From Phymorhynchus buccinoides (Eukaryota; Mollusca; Gastropoda; Neogastropoda; Raphitomidae): a DNA stretch of 64,000 bases. Shown here in pieces: positions 23,966-34,830 of this stretch; the stretch's first letter is position 1, and every line of letters starts with the position of its first letter. Location of the stretch: contig CM065694.1 of assembly GCA_017654935.2 (NCBI GenBank), forward strand, positions 2,625,876-2,689,875, written 5' to 3'. The translations under genes and the position numbers were made by a program. The notes under the pieces were generated by a model, which saw only the letters and a list, made by a program, of their open reading frames with translations, was not told where the DNA came from and searched no databases.

Positions 23966-24106
23966 GATACTTTTTTTCAGCGAGACTGAGACCCCTGTGG
24001 CCCTTATAATGTACTGGATCAATAGCAGTAAGAAACCTATAATAACTAAATCTAAATTTTGTGTAAAATTTTGGGGGGGAGTGCTTATTTCCGAGAAAAT
24101 ACGGTA
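23966..24106 (-). mobile_element. Foldback MITE, TACCGTATTTT family, partial copy in reverse
   Basis: Relative to the copy at 778 this one is reversed: GACTGAGACCCCTG, then CCTATAATAACTAAATCTAA, then TTTTGTGTAAAATTTTGG and the end GAAAATACGGTAA. The left terminal repeat is missing or too diverged to see. Confidence 0.6.
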
Positions 24107-26051
24107 ATGTGGAACTAATGAAAAAGTTTATATTGATATTACAAAGCAGTGCGTTGACCCGCGGTGGCCAATGGTATACTGAATGTTTGAGTGATAGGTT
24201 TGTTCATGTACCTCGGCTGTCTAAGAAGATCTGCGCAGAGATCATGCCCACACAGGGCCAAGCACTTGAACACTATTGTACAAATGGATCAGCTAAGAAT
24301 TGAGAACATACGTGCGTGACCTTTTTTGATTACCCCAGCCCCGTGAGCAGGACGTCACACTCAGACTATTCGGGGTACTTTGGCAGATTGTGATGATGTT
24401 AATGGTATGATGCTTGTTGTGGCTAAGACAAGCCTCCACATTAAGCTATGCAGAGCATAAGCAACATTGTGATGTATGCTCTTGGTGCTCTAAGTCGCTA
24501 TGTCAATTGGTCTGACGTAGCCTTAAGTCAGGGCAAAATTAATTATTTGAAATAAGGGGGGGGGGGGGGGGGGGGATTTAGTGATATGTATGTTAAATGT
24601 TGTGTTTTGTGAATTTTTCCGGCTTCCCGTTTTCTGTAGTGCACGGCCCAATGAGCGGGACGCACGGGTGATCCACTCCTGCTTCTATGTCTGGTCTCTT
24701 AAGGACCTCATCCAATTTTTTTTGTTTCCCTTTTATATTGTCTCTTCGCCTGCTACAACCGACGGCACTCATCAATCTTACGGTGCGGATACCGGTTGCT
24801 CTGAGACTGAGTATTAAATTAGGGTCTGCTCTCTCTCTCTTGTTTTAAATGTGCACATTTCTAGTTCATGTAATGAATTTTAATAAGTTATTTGATTGGT
24901 ATAATTTTGTTTCGACGTACGTTTGATTAATGTTCTTGTGGCGTTATGTTGTCTCATCTGTCGATGTTGTTTGGCCTAAACCTGAATTTCTTCTTTTGAG
25001 ATAGTAAAGTATCCTTGAACTTTGGGGGAAAGGATTAAGGATATTTGAAATTGGGACAGTTTTTAGCTTTTTATTATTTCCTATTTTATTAAACCGCTGG
25101 GGGGTGGGGGGAAGTACTTGTTATTGAACTTTAAACCTCTAAATTTGATAGTAGCTCTTTAAGACGAGTGGCATTTTTTAATTAAATTTCCTGGCTCTTG
25201 AGTTAGAGCTTGGTTGTCAGTTCTGCCCGGTCCCACTGACACTTCACCTGGCAAATTCATGGATCTCCAAGATGCAATACCACTTGTCTGATGCTTGTCT
25301 GCTATAGAGGTTGTGGAGGCGGCGAAGCCATGGCTTCAATTTTCTGCAGTTCTGACAAGGGTGAAACTTTTCCTTCTCGGTAAGGGATTTCAGCTGATAT
25401 CATCATCTATAAAATTAAGAATTCCTTAGTTTGGCGTTTTTTTAGACAGTCAAAAAACAAGACTAAAATATCTGCCTAGGCAACGTCTACTATGAAAGTG
25501 CAACTCTTAAAGGGGGGGGGGGGGGGTGGGCATAGAATCCATAATGACTGCTCCCTTACTTCTCGCACATGTGGGCAAGTCTCCTGGAGCTTGCGCGTTT
25601 TCCTTATTTTAAATTCTGCCAGTTTCACCGCATCAGTTTCAGTCTGTTGCGTCCCAGTATGCGGCTTCAATAGGCACAGCTTTGACATCTGCTGGGTCAT
25701 TTCGAGTTTACTCTTATTGTGCTCAGCTATCTGATGCTATAATTGTTCATTGATTACGCTGTAGGACTGTAGTAGACAGTTTGATGGAAGTTTTTGACGA
25801 GGTTGAATGATAAGTAAAGATGTATAGGAGAGTAATGTGCTTAGGCTACGTTCACACGTTAGTGTGGGCAGAACGAAAGCATATCCGCATTACTATGTTA
25901 TATTTTTTGTTTTTTGGGGTGGGGGCGGGGGGAGGGGGGGGATGAGGTTGTTTTTTTCAAAATGATGCATCTTATGGCAGCAGTTAATCTGTATAATGTC
26001 TAGTAACATCTCTTTTTTTTGATGTGTTTCACAGAGGTAAGTTCTTTGTAG
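24107..26051. other. Unassigned sequence, no firm gene
   Basis: It contains poly-G runs at 24557-24575, 25511-25526 and 25930-25941. A plus frame near 24640-24715 (ARPNERDARVIHSC) looks protein-like after a TGTAG acceptor but has no donor and no family match. Confidence 0.45.
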
Positions 26052-26156
26052 CATGAACCAGTAAGCATGTGTAAAGATGCACTGGATATGTACGAAAAGG
26101 TTCCTGATCGCAAGAATGGAGTGAAGTGTCCCGGCGAAATTCCTCAAGTGGCAGAG
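26052..26156 (+). CDS. Putative internal exon, unidentified protein
   Basis: An acceptor-like TTCTTTGTAG precedes 26052 and GCAGAG|GTCTTTG follows 26156. The 105 bases are open in the frame CAT GAA CCA, 35 codons, including SMCKDALDMYEKVPDRK and GVKCPGEIPQVAE. The residue mix (charged, Cys, Pro, Gly) is more like real protein than the surrounding chance frames. The donor is weak and no family was recognised. Nearby base errors could hide a better boundary. Confidence 0.3.
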
Positions 26157-26570
26157 GTCTTTGTGTGTGTGTGTTAGCAAGAAACGCCCTATTTTTCTGC
26201 TTCTGTCTCTCCTCCCATCCGCCATCGGCTTTCTCTTTGTGTTTGTCTATCTTCTCTTCAATCTCGTCGTCTCTCTCTCCTCGTCTCTCTCTCTCTCTCT
26301 GGGCTCTCTCTTTCTCTCGTGCTTCATTATATATTTTGTGTACATTTTTTTTGCATAGATAGAATATAACTAAAGCGAAACATTTCCATAATTTCAGTAA
26401 AGATATTTGGGCTTAAACCTGTGAATGTTGAAAAATTCATTTGTGAGCGAACAATTTCTTTTTCAACCAAATTTTGATATTTGCAATTTCTTGGCTTTAT
26501 AAATGTGCGCACTATTCGTCAGTAATGTCCCTTTTTTAGTCTGTCTCTTGAATGTGTTTATGGTAGGGAG
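26157..26570. other. CT-rich intron-like stretch
   Basis: TC-rich tract at 26210-26325 followed by AT-rich DNA; the Ser/Leu-rich frames come from composition. Confidence 0.5.
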
Positions 26571-26733
26571 TACCATTATTTTTCGGACTGTAAGTGCGAT
26601 GCTAATTGTGCCTAGACTTTGACGCCCTGGCCTTGTCTATTTAGCTAATGAAATAGTAAGAAAATTAACAATACTTAAAATCTGAATTTGGTGTAGCAAT
26701 TTGGGGGTGCCTTATAGTCGAAAAATATGGTAA
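26571..26733 (+). mobile_element. Foldback MITE, TACCGTATTTT family, diverged copy
   Basis: Left end TACCATTATTTTTCGGACTG and right end CCTTATAGTCGAAAAATATGGTA are imperfect inverted repeats; the interior retains AAAATCTGAATTTGGTGTA. Confidence 0.6.
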
Positions 26734-26979
26734 TGATGTAGTAGATGATCTTATTCTTGCGATGATTTAAAAGTGGCGTTTAATTTTACATGTTGCGCAT
26801 GTTAAAGCTGAATTTAGTCAAAAAGAGGAGGTTTGGATGGGAGTGGAGTTTGTAGGAATGAATAGATTTTGTTTTTTTGTGTTTATCAAAGCATTGTGCA
26901 AAAAAAAAGATGTGTGTTAACCTCTTTTGCCGCCAACCATTTTTTAGCTGGCCAATATATCTGGAATGTTACTCGTGCT

Positions 26980-26981
<2 letters not shown>

Positions 26982-27020
<39 letters not shown>
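26982..27020 (+). repeat. 39-base poly-G run
   Basis: An uninterrupted G homopolymer, the longest in the window. Such runs can form G-quadruplexes and are hard to sequence, so the length is uncertain. Confidence 0.9.
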
Positions 27021-27021
<1 letters not shown>

Positions 27022-30000
27022 ATACGCGCCTTTGACATGTACTAATATAGTGCGCTTTCACAATCTTCCAAACTTCAAAAAAAACAAAATAATGCATTGG
27101 GCAACATAAAAACAGTCTGCTAATTTCATGCCTTTTGAGTAAGCATGAGTGTTGGCATCGAGCTATGGTGGGCCAGAAATGCGACTTCGGCGGTGAAAGG
27201 GTTAAAGTACACAAGGTAGCAAAGAAGAAATCTAGTTTCCCATAATTGTGGCAATTTTCAAATGTATTTCACATTTTTCTTCATGCCTGTGTGTTAATCA
27301 CTTAAATGCATCATTTTTTAATGAACATCTAGTAATCCTGGACCTAGGTGGTATTTTTTTTGTCACCAGAATGTGGGCATTGACAAAGGTAGACATCCGG
27401 CGGATTTAGCCACGGGGGGGGAGAGGTGAGTAAGGCTGTATGGATGAACATATTGAACTATAGCATGTTTTGTCTTGTTTTCTAAGCGCATCACCTGTGT
27501 TAGGAAACAGTCGGTGGCACTTTGTCTTTCTTTTCTGTTTTATGTTGGGGGGGGGGGGGGGGGGGGGGAGGGATTTTTTAATGTTCTGCAAGTGTGAGGT
27601 AATATGGCTTTTATTTTGTTTTGATTTGGCATATGATAATGGTTTTTTTTCCATGGCATGTGGCCACTCAAAGGAATTCACTACGGGTCTAGGTGCACAA
27701 ATGAAGCTTTAGGTCGATCCTCTGATAGGCTACCAGGCCATTCGTCTCTCGCCCCCTTAAGCCCCAGCAGTCCTCTGCGCCTATGCTCCGTTGGCACAAG
27801 TAACCTTTTCCCTTCAGTTTCTCAGCAGCTTTCTTCTTCCTTTCATTTCGTTCCTCATTCTCTGGTTGATGTTTCGACTAATCGAATTCTATATTCTCTT
27901 TCATTCAATTAAAGGCTCATTTGTTTTGTGTGTGCTTCATAGCATCAGTACGGCTCTTCTTTTCTTTCATTTACATTTGGGCTCCCAGTACCAGTATAGC
28001 CCTGTACCTGATCTTCGCTTCTTTTAGCCCTAAATAAAACAAGTTAGGCAAAGCGGCTTCAAGGCTTAGTCTCGAACTTGATGGTTAAAACAATGTGGGA
28101 CACACACAAACTAAAGATTGAATTGGGAGGTTGTCTAAAGTTACATAGATGTGACTAATAAAAAATTTTAAGACAAATGAAACTATCATTATGGATTCAA
28201 CTTAAAAAAAGGTAATAAAAAAATGAAAATCAGACGCATGTGCCCGGGCCGAGGAATCGGCCCCAGGAATCCATTGGCATGAGTCGAAAGGCAGAAGCTC
28301 TAATGCAATGAGGCTATTGAGGGGCTTTCACTTGAACTATTTTCTTAACTCATGTTGGCCGTGTTTTGGATACTGCCGAAGTGGGCCGAATGTAGCTCTA
28401 AAATGTTATCTGTTTGTTATCCTGTTTACTAGTGTTGCTTTTTAAGCTATTTGAGATTATAGAAAATCATTAATGTTTGTATAGCTTGGCATAGACATCT
28501 AATATGTGTGCAAGTAGTTTGAGACTAGATGTAGGGTAAATATCGCCTTCTATTCCCGAAGAGAAAATGCCAACGTTAGAAGTTTGGAGATTGGACCACG
28601 GAGTCGTAACACTACTACTACACAACCACTAGTCAACCGAACAACACTAGTGCTGGAGCTATGGGGGGCTCACGTCGTGTTAACATGAGTGAGCCAATGA
28701 AGCTGAGCAAAAAGATTAACGACCTAGGGCTAGCATTTTGCTACACTGCTGTAATTTAAAGTTATAATCTGATGTATATCAGTGGGCTTAAGATGCTTAT
28801 GCAGTGGGTTGGGTATTTTGTATCCCAGTTATATGTCCACTAACCAATAAGCATTTTGTCGTTTGCGCTTTTGGTTTGCACTTATTCTTTTCCTTTTGTT
28901 TTCTTGAGAGTCATTGTCACCGAGTTTAGCTTGTTGTCTATTGTCATAGGTTTGCTTATTCTATCGTTTAGTTTAGATGTACTTGGGTCTTGTGTTGATG
29001 TAGGTTGGAGGGGTCTTGGTCGTCTAGTGCGGTGTGGTCATTTGTTTTGCAGGGCTCGACAAAAATTGCTAAGTCAGGCCTCAGTAAGTGTACTAGTGTG
29101 TTGTGCTGCGCTTTGGTACAGACATTTTCTCCGCATCCCCGGGCATATGATATAGTCGGGCTTAGCTCTTGATTTCGGCCTAGACTTGGCGATGAGGCTG
29201 ATATATTTCGGCCTGTCGCTTAAATTTGTTATAGGCTGATATAACGACCCCAAACCTGGCTTAGCTTTGCTACTTTACATGTGTGGTTGTTTATCATCAA
29301 CTTGATGAATGATAGTGTAAACGACGAATGTATTTGTGCATGTATTGAGGGCAGGTGGTATCCTCTTGTTACAGGTTGGCTACGCATGTCTTCTCTTAAG
29401 CCTCTATAGTGCTCTTTTATTTCTGCAGTTTGTATTCTAAATACTTATTTTCTGGTTAGAGATTTGTGGCAGTTAGTGCTGATGAGACATTAACTTCAGA
29501 TTGAGTCAGCATGACAAAATGACGTATACGCCTCAGATCACATTATTTTATGTCGATTTTCTAAAAATAGCGCCATAAAATCAAATGGCAGGGCATCATT
29601 CGAACCTTATGATACAACATGCAACCGAGTATAACTTAAGTTATAATCAGTATATTTTGAAGACTTCTTGCTTTGAACGAAATGAGCCGCATATGTTATC
29701 GACAATGTAAATAATCTGAATATATGCGGGCGTTTCGTCATGAGGAGAGGGAGTGAATAACAAAAAAAAAAACATTTCTACGCTCTCAGGCTAGCCACTT
29801 TGTATGATCTTGATTTAGTATCACAAAGCCACCTGCAATTTTTGATAGTACCTTGGTTTATGTATAAATAAAAAAAGGATTGTAAAAATCATAATATAAC
29901 TATAAACATAAACATTTTATTTAATGTTGAAATAAAGTGGAGCTATGTGGTCTCCGCCGATATTGAATGAAAGGGCAAATTTGAAGATGATTGAGTAGTT

Positions 30001-30164
30001 CAATTTACAGGTTAAGTAAAAAACGAATATGGAGTACACATAGCAAATGAGGGAAACGTTCTTTACCAGGAATCAACTACACTAATAAGGGAGTCTCAGT
30101 ATTAAAGTAACAACGTGTTGTTTCCCTTTTATTGGTTTAACCCGAGCATGCCAAACCGCGAAAA
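27021..30164. other. 3.1-kb stretch without a supported gene
   Basis: Single-copy sequence with poly-G at 27546-27568 and several frames of 60-100 codons (for example 27658-27912 and 28856-29155) that lack splice context and known motifs. Base errors here would break any real frame. Confidence 0.45.
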
Positions 30165-30560
30165 TGCGATCGGCAGGGAAGGGTGAAAACTCCTCCGACA
30201 TGACTACAAGAATTGGTGAACTAGTGTCGGAATGACGTCTCCGAGCATGACCAAAGAAGTGAATCAGTGTCGGAATGACGTCCTCCGACATGACTAGCCA
30301 AGAATTGGAAGAGTGCGGAAGTGACGTCTTACCGACATGACTCAAAGACGATTGGAATCAAGTGTCAGGAATGACGTCTCCGACATGCTCCAAGGAATTG
30401 GAAGACAGTGTCGGAATGACGTCTCCAGACTGACTCAAAGAATTGGAACATAGATGTCGGAATGACGTCTCCGACATGACTAGCAAAGAATTGGATAGGG
30501 GCAGTGTCGGAAATGAGCGTCTCCTAAAACAAAAAAAACCGACATGACTCCCATTGAGTT
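30165..30560 (+). repeat. Minisatellite, about 42-bp unit with TGACGTC core
   Basis: About nine units carrying GTGTCGGAATGACGTC, then TCCGACATGACTC, then AAAGAATTGGAA. Within each unit TGTCGGA and TCCGACA are inverted around TGACGTC, a CRE/ATF-like heptamer. Copies differ by inserted bases. Confidence 0.85.
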
Positions 30561-31694
30561 GAAATGTAGCTTAGGTTGGTTCTTAGCCAACTTTCACTCA
30601 TCCTCACGAGTTTCTTTGATGGATGTGGAAAAGGGGCAGGGGAATTGAATTGTGGAGTAAAGGGGTCATGATTTAGAGTGACGAAGGGATATCACATTTT
30701 TAAAAAAAAAATGGATGGTCGTGTGCGACGATAGGGCATATTTCTGCCTATTTATGCGATTCAGAGTCGAAGGGAGATATTCTCGTGATGGTTAGCCCAT
30801 GACCAAATAATGTTTTTGATCACTAAATAGAGGAAATATTGGGTAGTGATTTTACAATAATAATGTATAAGTTAATACTTTTGGAGGAAACGCTGGAGAG
30901 AGGAAGAGGGGCGCGCAGGAACGAAACAGGTGAATACAAAATCCACTCATGTACAATAGACGAATTTGGGTTAAAATAAAAACAAAATAAGGGTAGTGAG
31001 CATTTTGTGAACAATTGTAAAAGGAATTATTACTCCTCCATTTGCTTCGACTTACTCAGTGCAAAACCATTAGCAACATGGCGGTGGCGAAGCTTGGAAA
31101 CCCCAGTGAAATGCGAGTCACGCGACTTGCAAACATTTTTTTTTTTAAATAAGGGGAGGCCAGTATCGCGCAAACCGATAGAAGCTTTGCTAAAATGTGT
31201 ACGTAAAAATATAAATTACATCAATTTAGATATGACGGGCCGTGTGTTCTAATGTGGTGTAATGTCTGTTCAAACGCACGGGAGGCAGCAGGAGTTAGTC
31301 TGGGGATCTACCTGATGGTAGCAAGTAGGCTTCGCCCGTTTGACCAGAGTTGAATAGGGCAAGATCACTCCGGTTCTACAGATCCCACACACGCAATGAA
31401 ATGCTCCGCTTAATTATTTGCCTAACAAGTCGCTATTGTACATGCAATGAAAATCTTCATCATTTAGAAGTAAACAAATTTCCATGACTGGCCCCCGTTA
31501 ATTAATGTCATATAATAATCAAATTGTTTATAGCTCTGAAATAATTATTAGATCTTTGTGGATGTACAAAATTACAAATTGTTTTGCTTGTAGCGTTGGC
31601 TTGTTGCTGATTTCTTTTCTGCTTTTACTGTGTTATTTGGCTGGTTTACTGTGGTGATTATAAGGCATATGTTGTGTCAACGGCAAAATGTTAA
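30561..31694. other. Non-coding AT-rich stretch
   Basis: No supported gene. A short plus frame at 31007-31252 has no motif. Confidence 0.5.
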
Positions 31695-32402
31695 TAAAAG
31701 TCCCCGATCCTCTGCCCCTTCGCATTCATTTCTAGGCTGTTCCGTCATAGATGTTCAGAAAAGGCCCACTCCTCTGCGCGCTTCCATTCATTTCAGCTGT
31801 TCCATCAAATTTAATAGTAAAAAAGCCCCCTCCTCTGCCCCCGTTGCCATCTCATTTCAGGCTGTTCTCGTCGAATGTTCATAGAAAAGCCCCCTCTCTG
31901 CCCCGCGCTTCCATTCATTTCGAGGCTGTTGCCGTCGAATGTTCAGGTAAAGCCCCCTCCTCTGCCGCCCTTCCTTCATTTTCAGGCTGTTCCTAATAAA
32001 TGTTAATGAAAGCGCCCCCCTTCCTCTGCCCCTGTCCATTCATTTCAGGCTTGTTGCGTGCGTCGATGTTCAGAAAAGCCCCTACTGGGCACTCTGCCTC
32101 AACATCTCCCTGGCCCCTGCATTTCCATTCATTTGCCGTCTGTTCCATCAATGTTAAGAAAGCCCACCTCCTCTGCCCCTTCCATTCATTTCTAGGCTGT
32201 TCCATGCTAAATGTTAAAAAAGCCACCCTCCTCTGGCCTCCGCTGTCCTATTCATTTAGGCTGTTCGTTCATCTAATATGTTAGAAAAGCCCTCGGATCG
32301 CTGGGCTGCCGCGCTTCCATTCTTTCAGAGCTGTTCCAAAATCAAATGTTAAGAAATAGGGCTCCTCCTCTGCCCCTTCCATTCATTTCAGGGCTGTTCC
32401 GT
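31695..32402 (+). repeat. Tandem array, 57-bp unit, about 12 copies
   Basis: Units contain GCTGTTCCGTC, AATGTTCAGAAAAGCCCCC, TCCTCTGCCCCTTCC and ATTCATTTCAG. Each unit therefore ends in a pyrimidine-rich stretch and CAG, which resembles a splice acceptor. Frames across the array, on both strands, are repeat artefacts. Confidence 0.88.
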
Positions 32403-32717
32403 CGACTCCGCTATCGGGCAGTCTCAGTATTACTAGGCGTTCTGGAATTTTACGTGCACATGATCATAGCATACCATCTACTTTTTTGTGTTTGTATTTG
32501 ACACACTAAAGCTGACTCCTATGAACGCTATCCACTAGAGCGCCTATCTTGCTCAAACCCTATTCTAGTATAACGCGCTAAGTGAACGGCGCTATAGGGA
32601 ATAGCACAGGTGGTTTCTAGGTTAGGGTTTGGGGATCAGGTTTAGGCGGCAGGTGCAGGTCTAGTGTCCAAAAAAACAAAGGCAGTAATCTGATATGTGA
32701 CAGGTCGGTCAGACGGA
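32403..32717. other. Unique spacer between array and gap
   Basis: No coding or repeat signal was seen in this 315-bp stretch. Confidence 0.5.
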
Positions 32718-32775
32718 AACAGCCTGAAATGAATGGAAGTGGGGGTGGTGCAGAGGTTGGGGCTTTCTTAATTCA
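32718..32775 (-). repeat. Single inverted copy of the 57-bp unit at the gap edge
   Basis: AACAGCCTGAAATGAATGGA, then GCAGAGG, then GGGGCTTTCTTAA is the reverse complement of the unit found forward at 31695-32402. It lies 20 bases from the N run, so an inverted part of the array may continue into the gap. Confidence 0.7.
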
Positions 32776-32794
32776 TATGGGGTGGGGGGGATGG

Positions 32795-33294
32795 NNNNNN
32801 NNNNNNNNNNNNNNNNNNNNNNNNNNNNNNNNNNNNNNNNNNNNNNNNNNNNNNNNNNNNNNNNNNNNNNNNNNNNNNNNNNNNNNNNNNNNNNNNNNNN
32901 NNNNNNNNNNNNNNNNNNNNNNNNNNNNNNNNNNNNNNNNNNNNNNNNNNNNNNNNNNNNNNNNNNNNNNNNNNNNNNNNNNNNNNNNNNNNNNNNNNNN
33001 NNNNNNNNNNNNNNNNNNNNNNNNNNNNNNNNNNNNNNNNNNNNNNNNNNNNNNNNNNNNNNNNNNNNNNNNNNNNNNNNNNNNNNNNNNNNNNNNNNNN
33101 NNNNNNNNNNNNNNNNNNNNNNNNNNNNNNNNNNNNNNNNNNNNNNNNNNNNNNNNNNNNNNNNNNNNNNNNNNNNNNNNNNNNNNNNNNNNNNNNNNNN
33201 NNNNNNNNNNNNNNNNNNNNNNNNNNNNNNNNNNNNNNNNNNNNNNNNNNNNNNNNNNNNNNNNNNNNNNNNNNNNNNNNNNNNNNNNNNNNNN
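32795..33294. other. Assembly gap of exactly 500 N
   Basis: The round length shows a scaffolding placeholder of unknown true size. It separates the noisy repeat-rich left part from the cleaner right part and may hide the promoter and 5' end of the lectin gene. Confidence 0.98.
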
Positions 33295-33505
33295 ATAACC
33301 CACTGACCTAGACATTCAATACAAAAGGGGAAACAGGATAGAAGTAGCTTATATATTTCAGATGCGAACATCACCACTCATTCCAACGAATGCAACAAGA
33401 CCACAAGTAAGCTTAACCCAAAATTACCAACAATCTCCGTGGCTCATTTTATCCCAGCCCATTCTCGGAAAACGTCTTAATCAAAACTGTTTACAGGTTT
33501 AGCCT

Positions 33506-33896
33506 ATGCGTAAACTGGTTGAGTTTGCCCCTTTTAATCTGATGAGAATGCTGTTTCCGCTGGCATTGTTTTGTCTGGCATCAACCGCACTGTGCAGTCC
33601 AGGGACAGAGGTTCGTCCTGAGAAGGAGCGGGTGAGGAAAGAGGATGACGTCAGTCTGGTTGATCTGCAGCGACTGGTGCAACAACAGGCCTCCGCCATC
33701 AACACGCTTCAGGCAAGACTGACCGCTAATGAGAATCAGCTCAACTCCATGGGAAGCCAGGTACAAGGCATCAACACATTGCAGGCAAGACTGACCGCTA
33801 GTGAGAATCAAGGGAATGCTCGACAGAGGTCAATTGATTCCTTGGGAAGCCAAGTACAGACGATGCAACACGAAGTTGAAACGTTGACAAAAGCAG
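33506..33896 (+). CDS. C-type lectin gene, exon 1: signal peptide and coiled coil
   Basis: The frame opens at ATG 33506; a second ATG at 33542 gives a cleaner signal peptide (MRMLFPLALFCLASTALC) and may be the real start. After the signal comes a charged linker (PEKERVRKEDD) and then about 80 residues of heptad-like repeats, with LQARLTANENQ and LQARLTASENQ as two near-identical blocks, typical of a trimerising or dimerising stalk. The exon ends GCAG|GTTAGA in phase 1, which fits the phase of the exon at 48786. The product would be secreted. The intron that follows holds a MITE and a whole Polinton. Confidence 0.8.
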
Positions 33897-33935
33897 GTTA
33901 GAATTGTGTCCGTGAAGGTCTATGAGCGCATAATA

Positions 33936-33975
33936 GGGTAAGACGGGGTAAAAAGCCCATAGGCGGAAAGGAAGC
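33936..33975 (+). mobile_element. Left arm of a TA-flanked MITE split by the Polinton
   Basis: The left end GGGTAAGACGGGGTAAAAAG follows TA at 33934-33935. Its inverted partner is at 48568-48587, where CTTTTTATCCCGTCTTACCC is followed by TA. Between the two arms sits the Polinton. Confidence 0.8.
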
Positions 33976-34679
33976 AGAGAACAGGAGAACCCCGCTTCTG
34001 GCTCAGTATCGGTTTCGGTTTCGGTTTCACTCCCCATTTATTAAAAAAACGGCTAAAAACACGCCTTTTTGGGGGAACCCCAATTCTGGCTCAGTATCGG
34101 TTTCGGTAACGGTTTCGGTTTCGGTTTTACTCCCCTATTTATTAAAAAAACGGCTAAAAAACACTACTTTTTGGGAGAACCCCGGTTCTGGCTCAGTATC
34201 GGTTTCGGTTTCGGTTTCACTCCTCCATTTATTAAAAAAACGGCCAAAAAACACTACTTTTTTCTTATGTTTTTTAATCCCCCAAAAAGGCGTGATTTAA
34301 TCGGTTTTTAATGAAAATAAAAAGAAAAAAAACCCAACAAAAAACCCCCCATAAAAAAACTTTTTTTTTCCATTTTTTTCATTATGTTAACCAAAGAATG
34401 ACCTACAATGCATTGACTTCTTATGAGATAGCTACCTAGATGCATACAGTTTGTATTAGGTAGCGACCTGAATGCATACAACTTTATGAGATACCAACGT
34501 ACATAATATGCGTAATTTGTTATGCATAATTAACGGACAGGAGCGTTGAACATGGTAAGGGCAGAACAATAATTACTCCTATAGGGTTTCAGTCAGTCAG
34601 CAGAGTCAGCTGCGGTAGTACCCCAATTAGAGGAATTATGCCGTTAGTTTTTTTGTGGATTTTTGTCCGTCTGTCTGAC
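33976..34679 (+). repeat. Polinton left terminal inverted repeat (704 bp)
   Basis: It begins AGAGAACAGGAGAACCCC and ends TTGTCCGTCTGTCTGAC. The outer 290 bp consist of three direct sub-repeats of 89-101 bp, each with TTCTGGCTCAGTATCGG, several GGTTTC hexamers, TATTAAAAAAACGGC and a T-run. The inner 300 bp are unique and match the right repeat closely. Confidence 0.95.
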
Positions 34680-34830
34680 AAATTTAAAACACTACTTTAA
34701 GGGGTGAAAAAAGTAAAATCCGTCTCCCCTTTATTCTGTCAAATCGGAAGAAAAAACACTACTTTTAGGGGTAAAAAAATAATTATTTTTAATTAAACAA
34801 AATAATTTGAGTTAGAAAAAGGAACTCAAC

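Noticed and set aside
32709..33377. Frames of 170-220 codons across the N run
   Set aside because: They are open only because N was translated as unknown residues.
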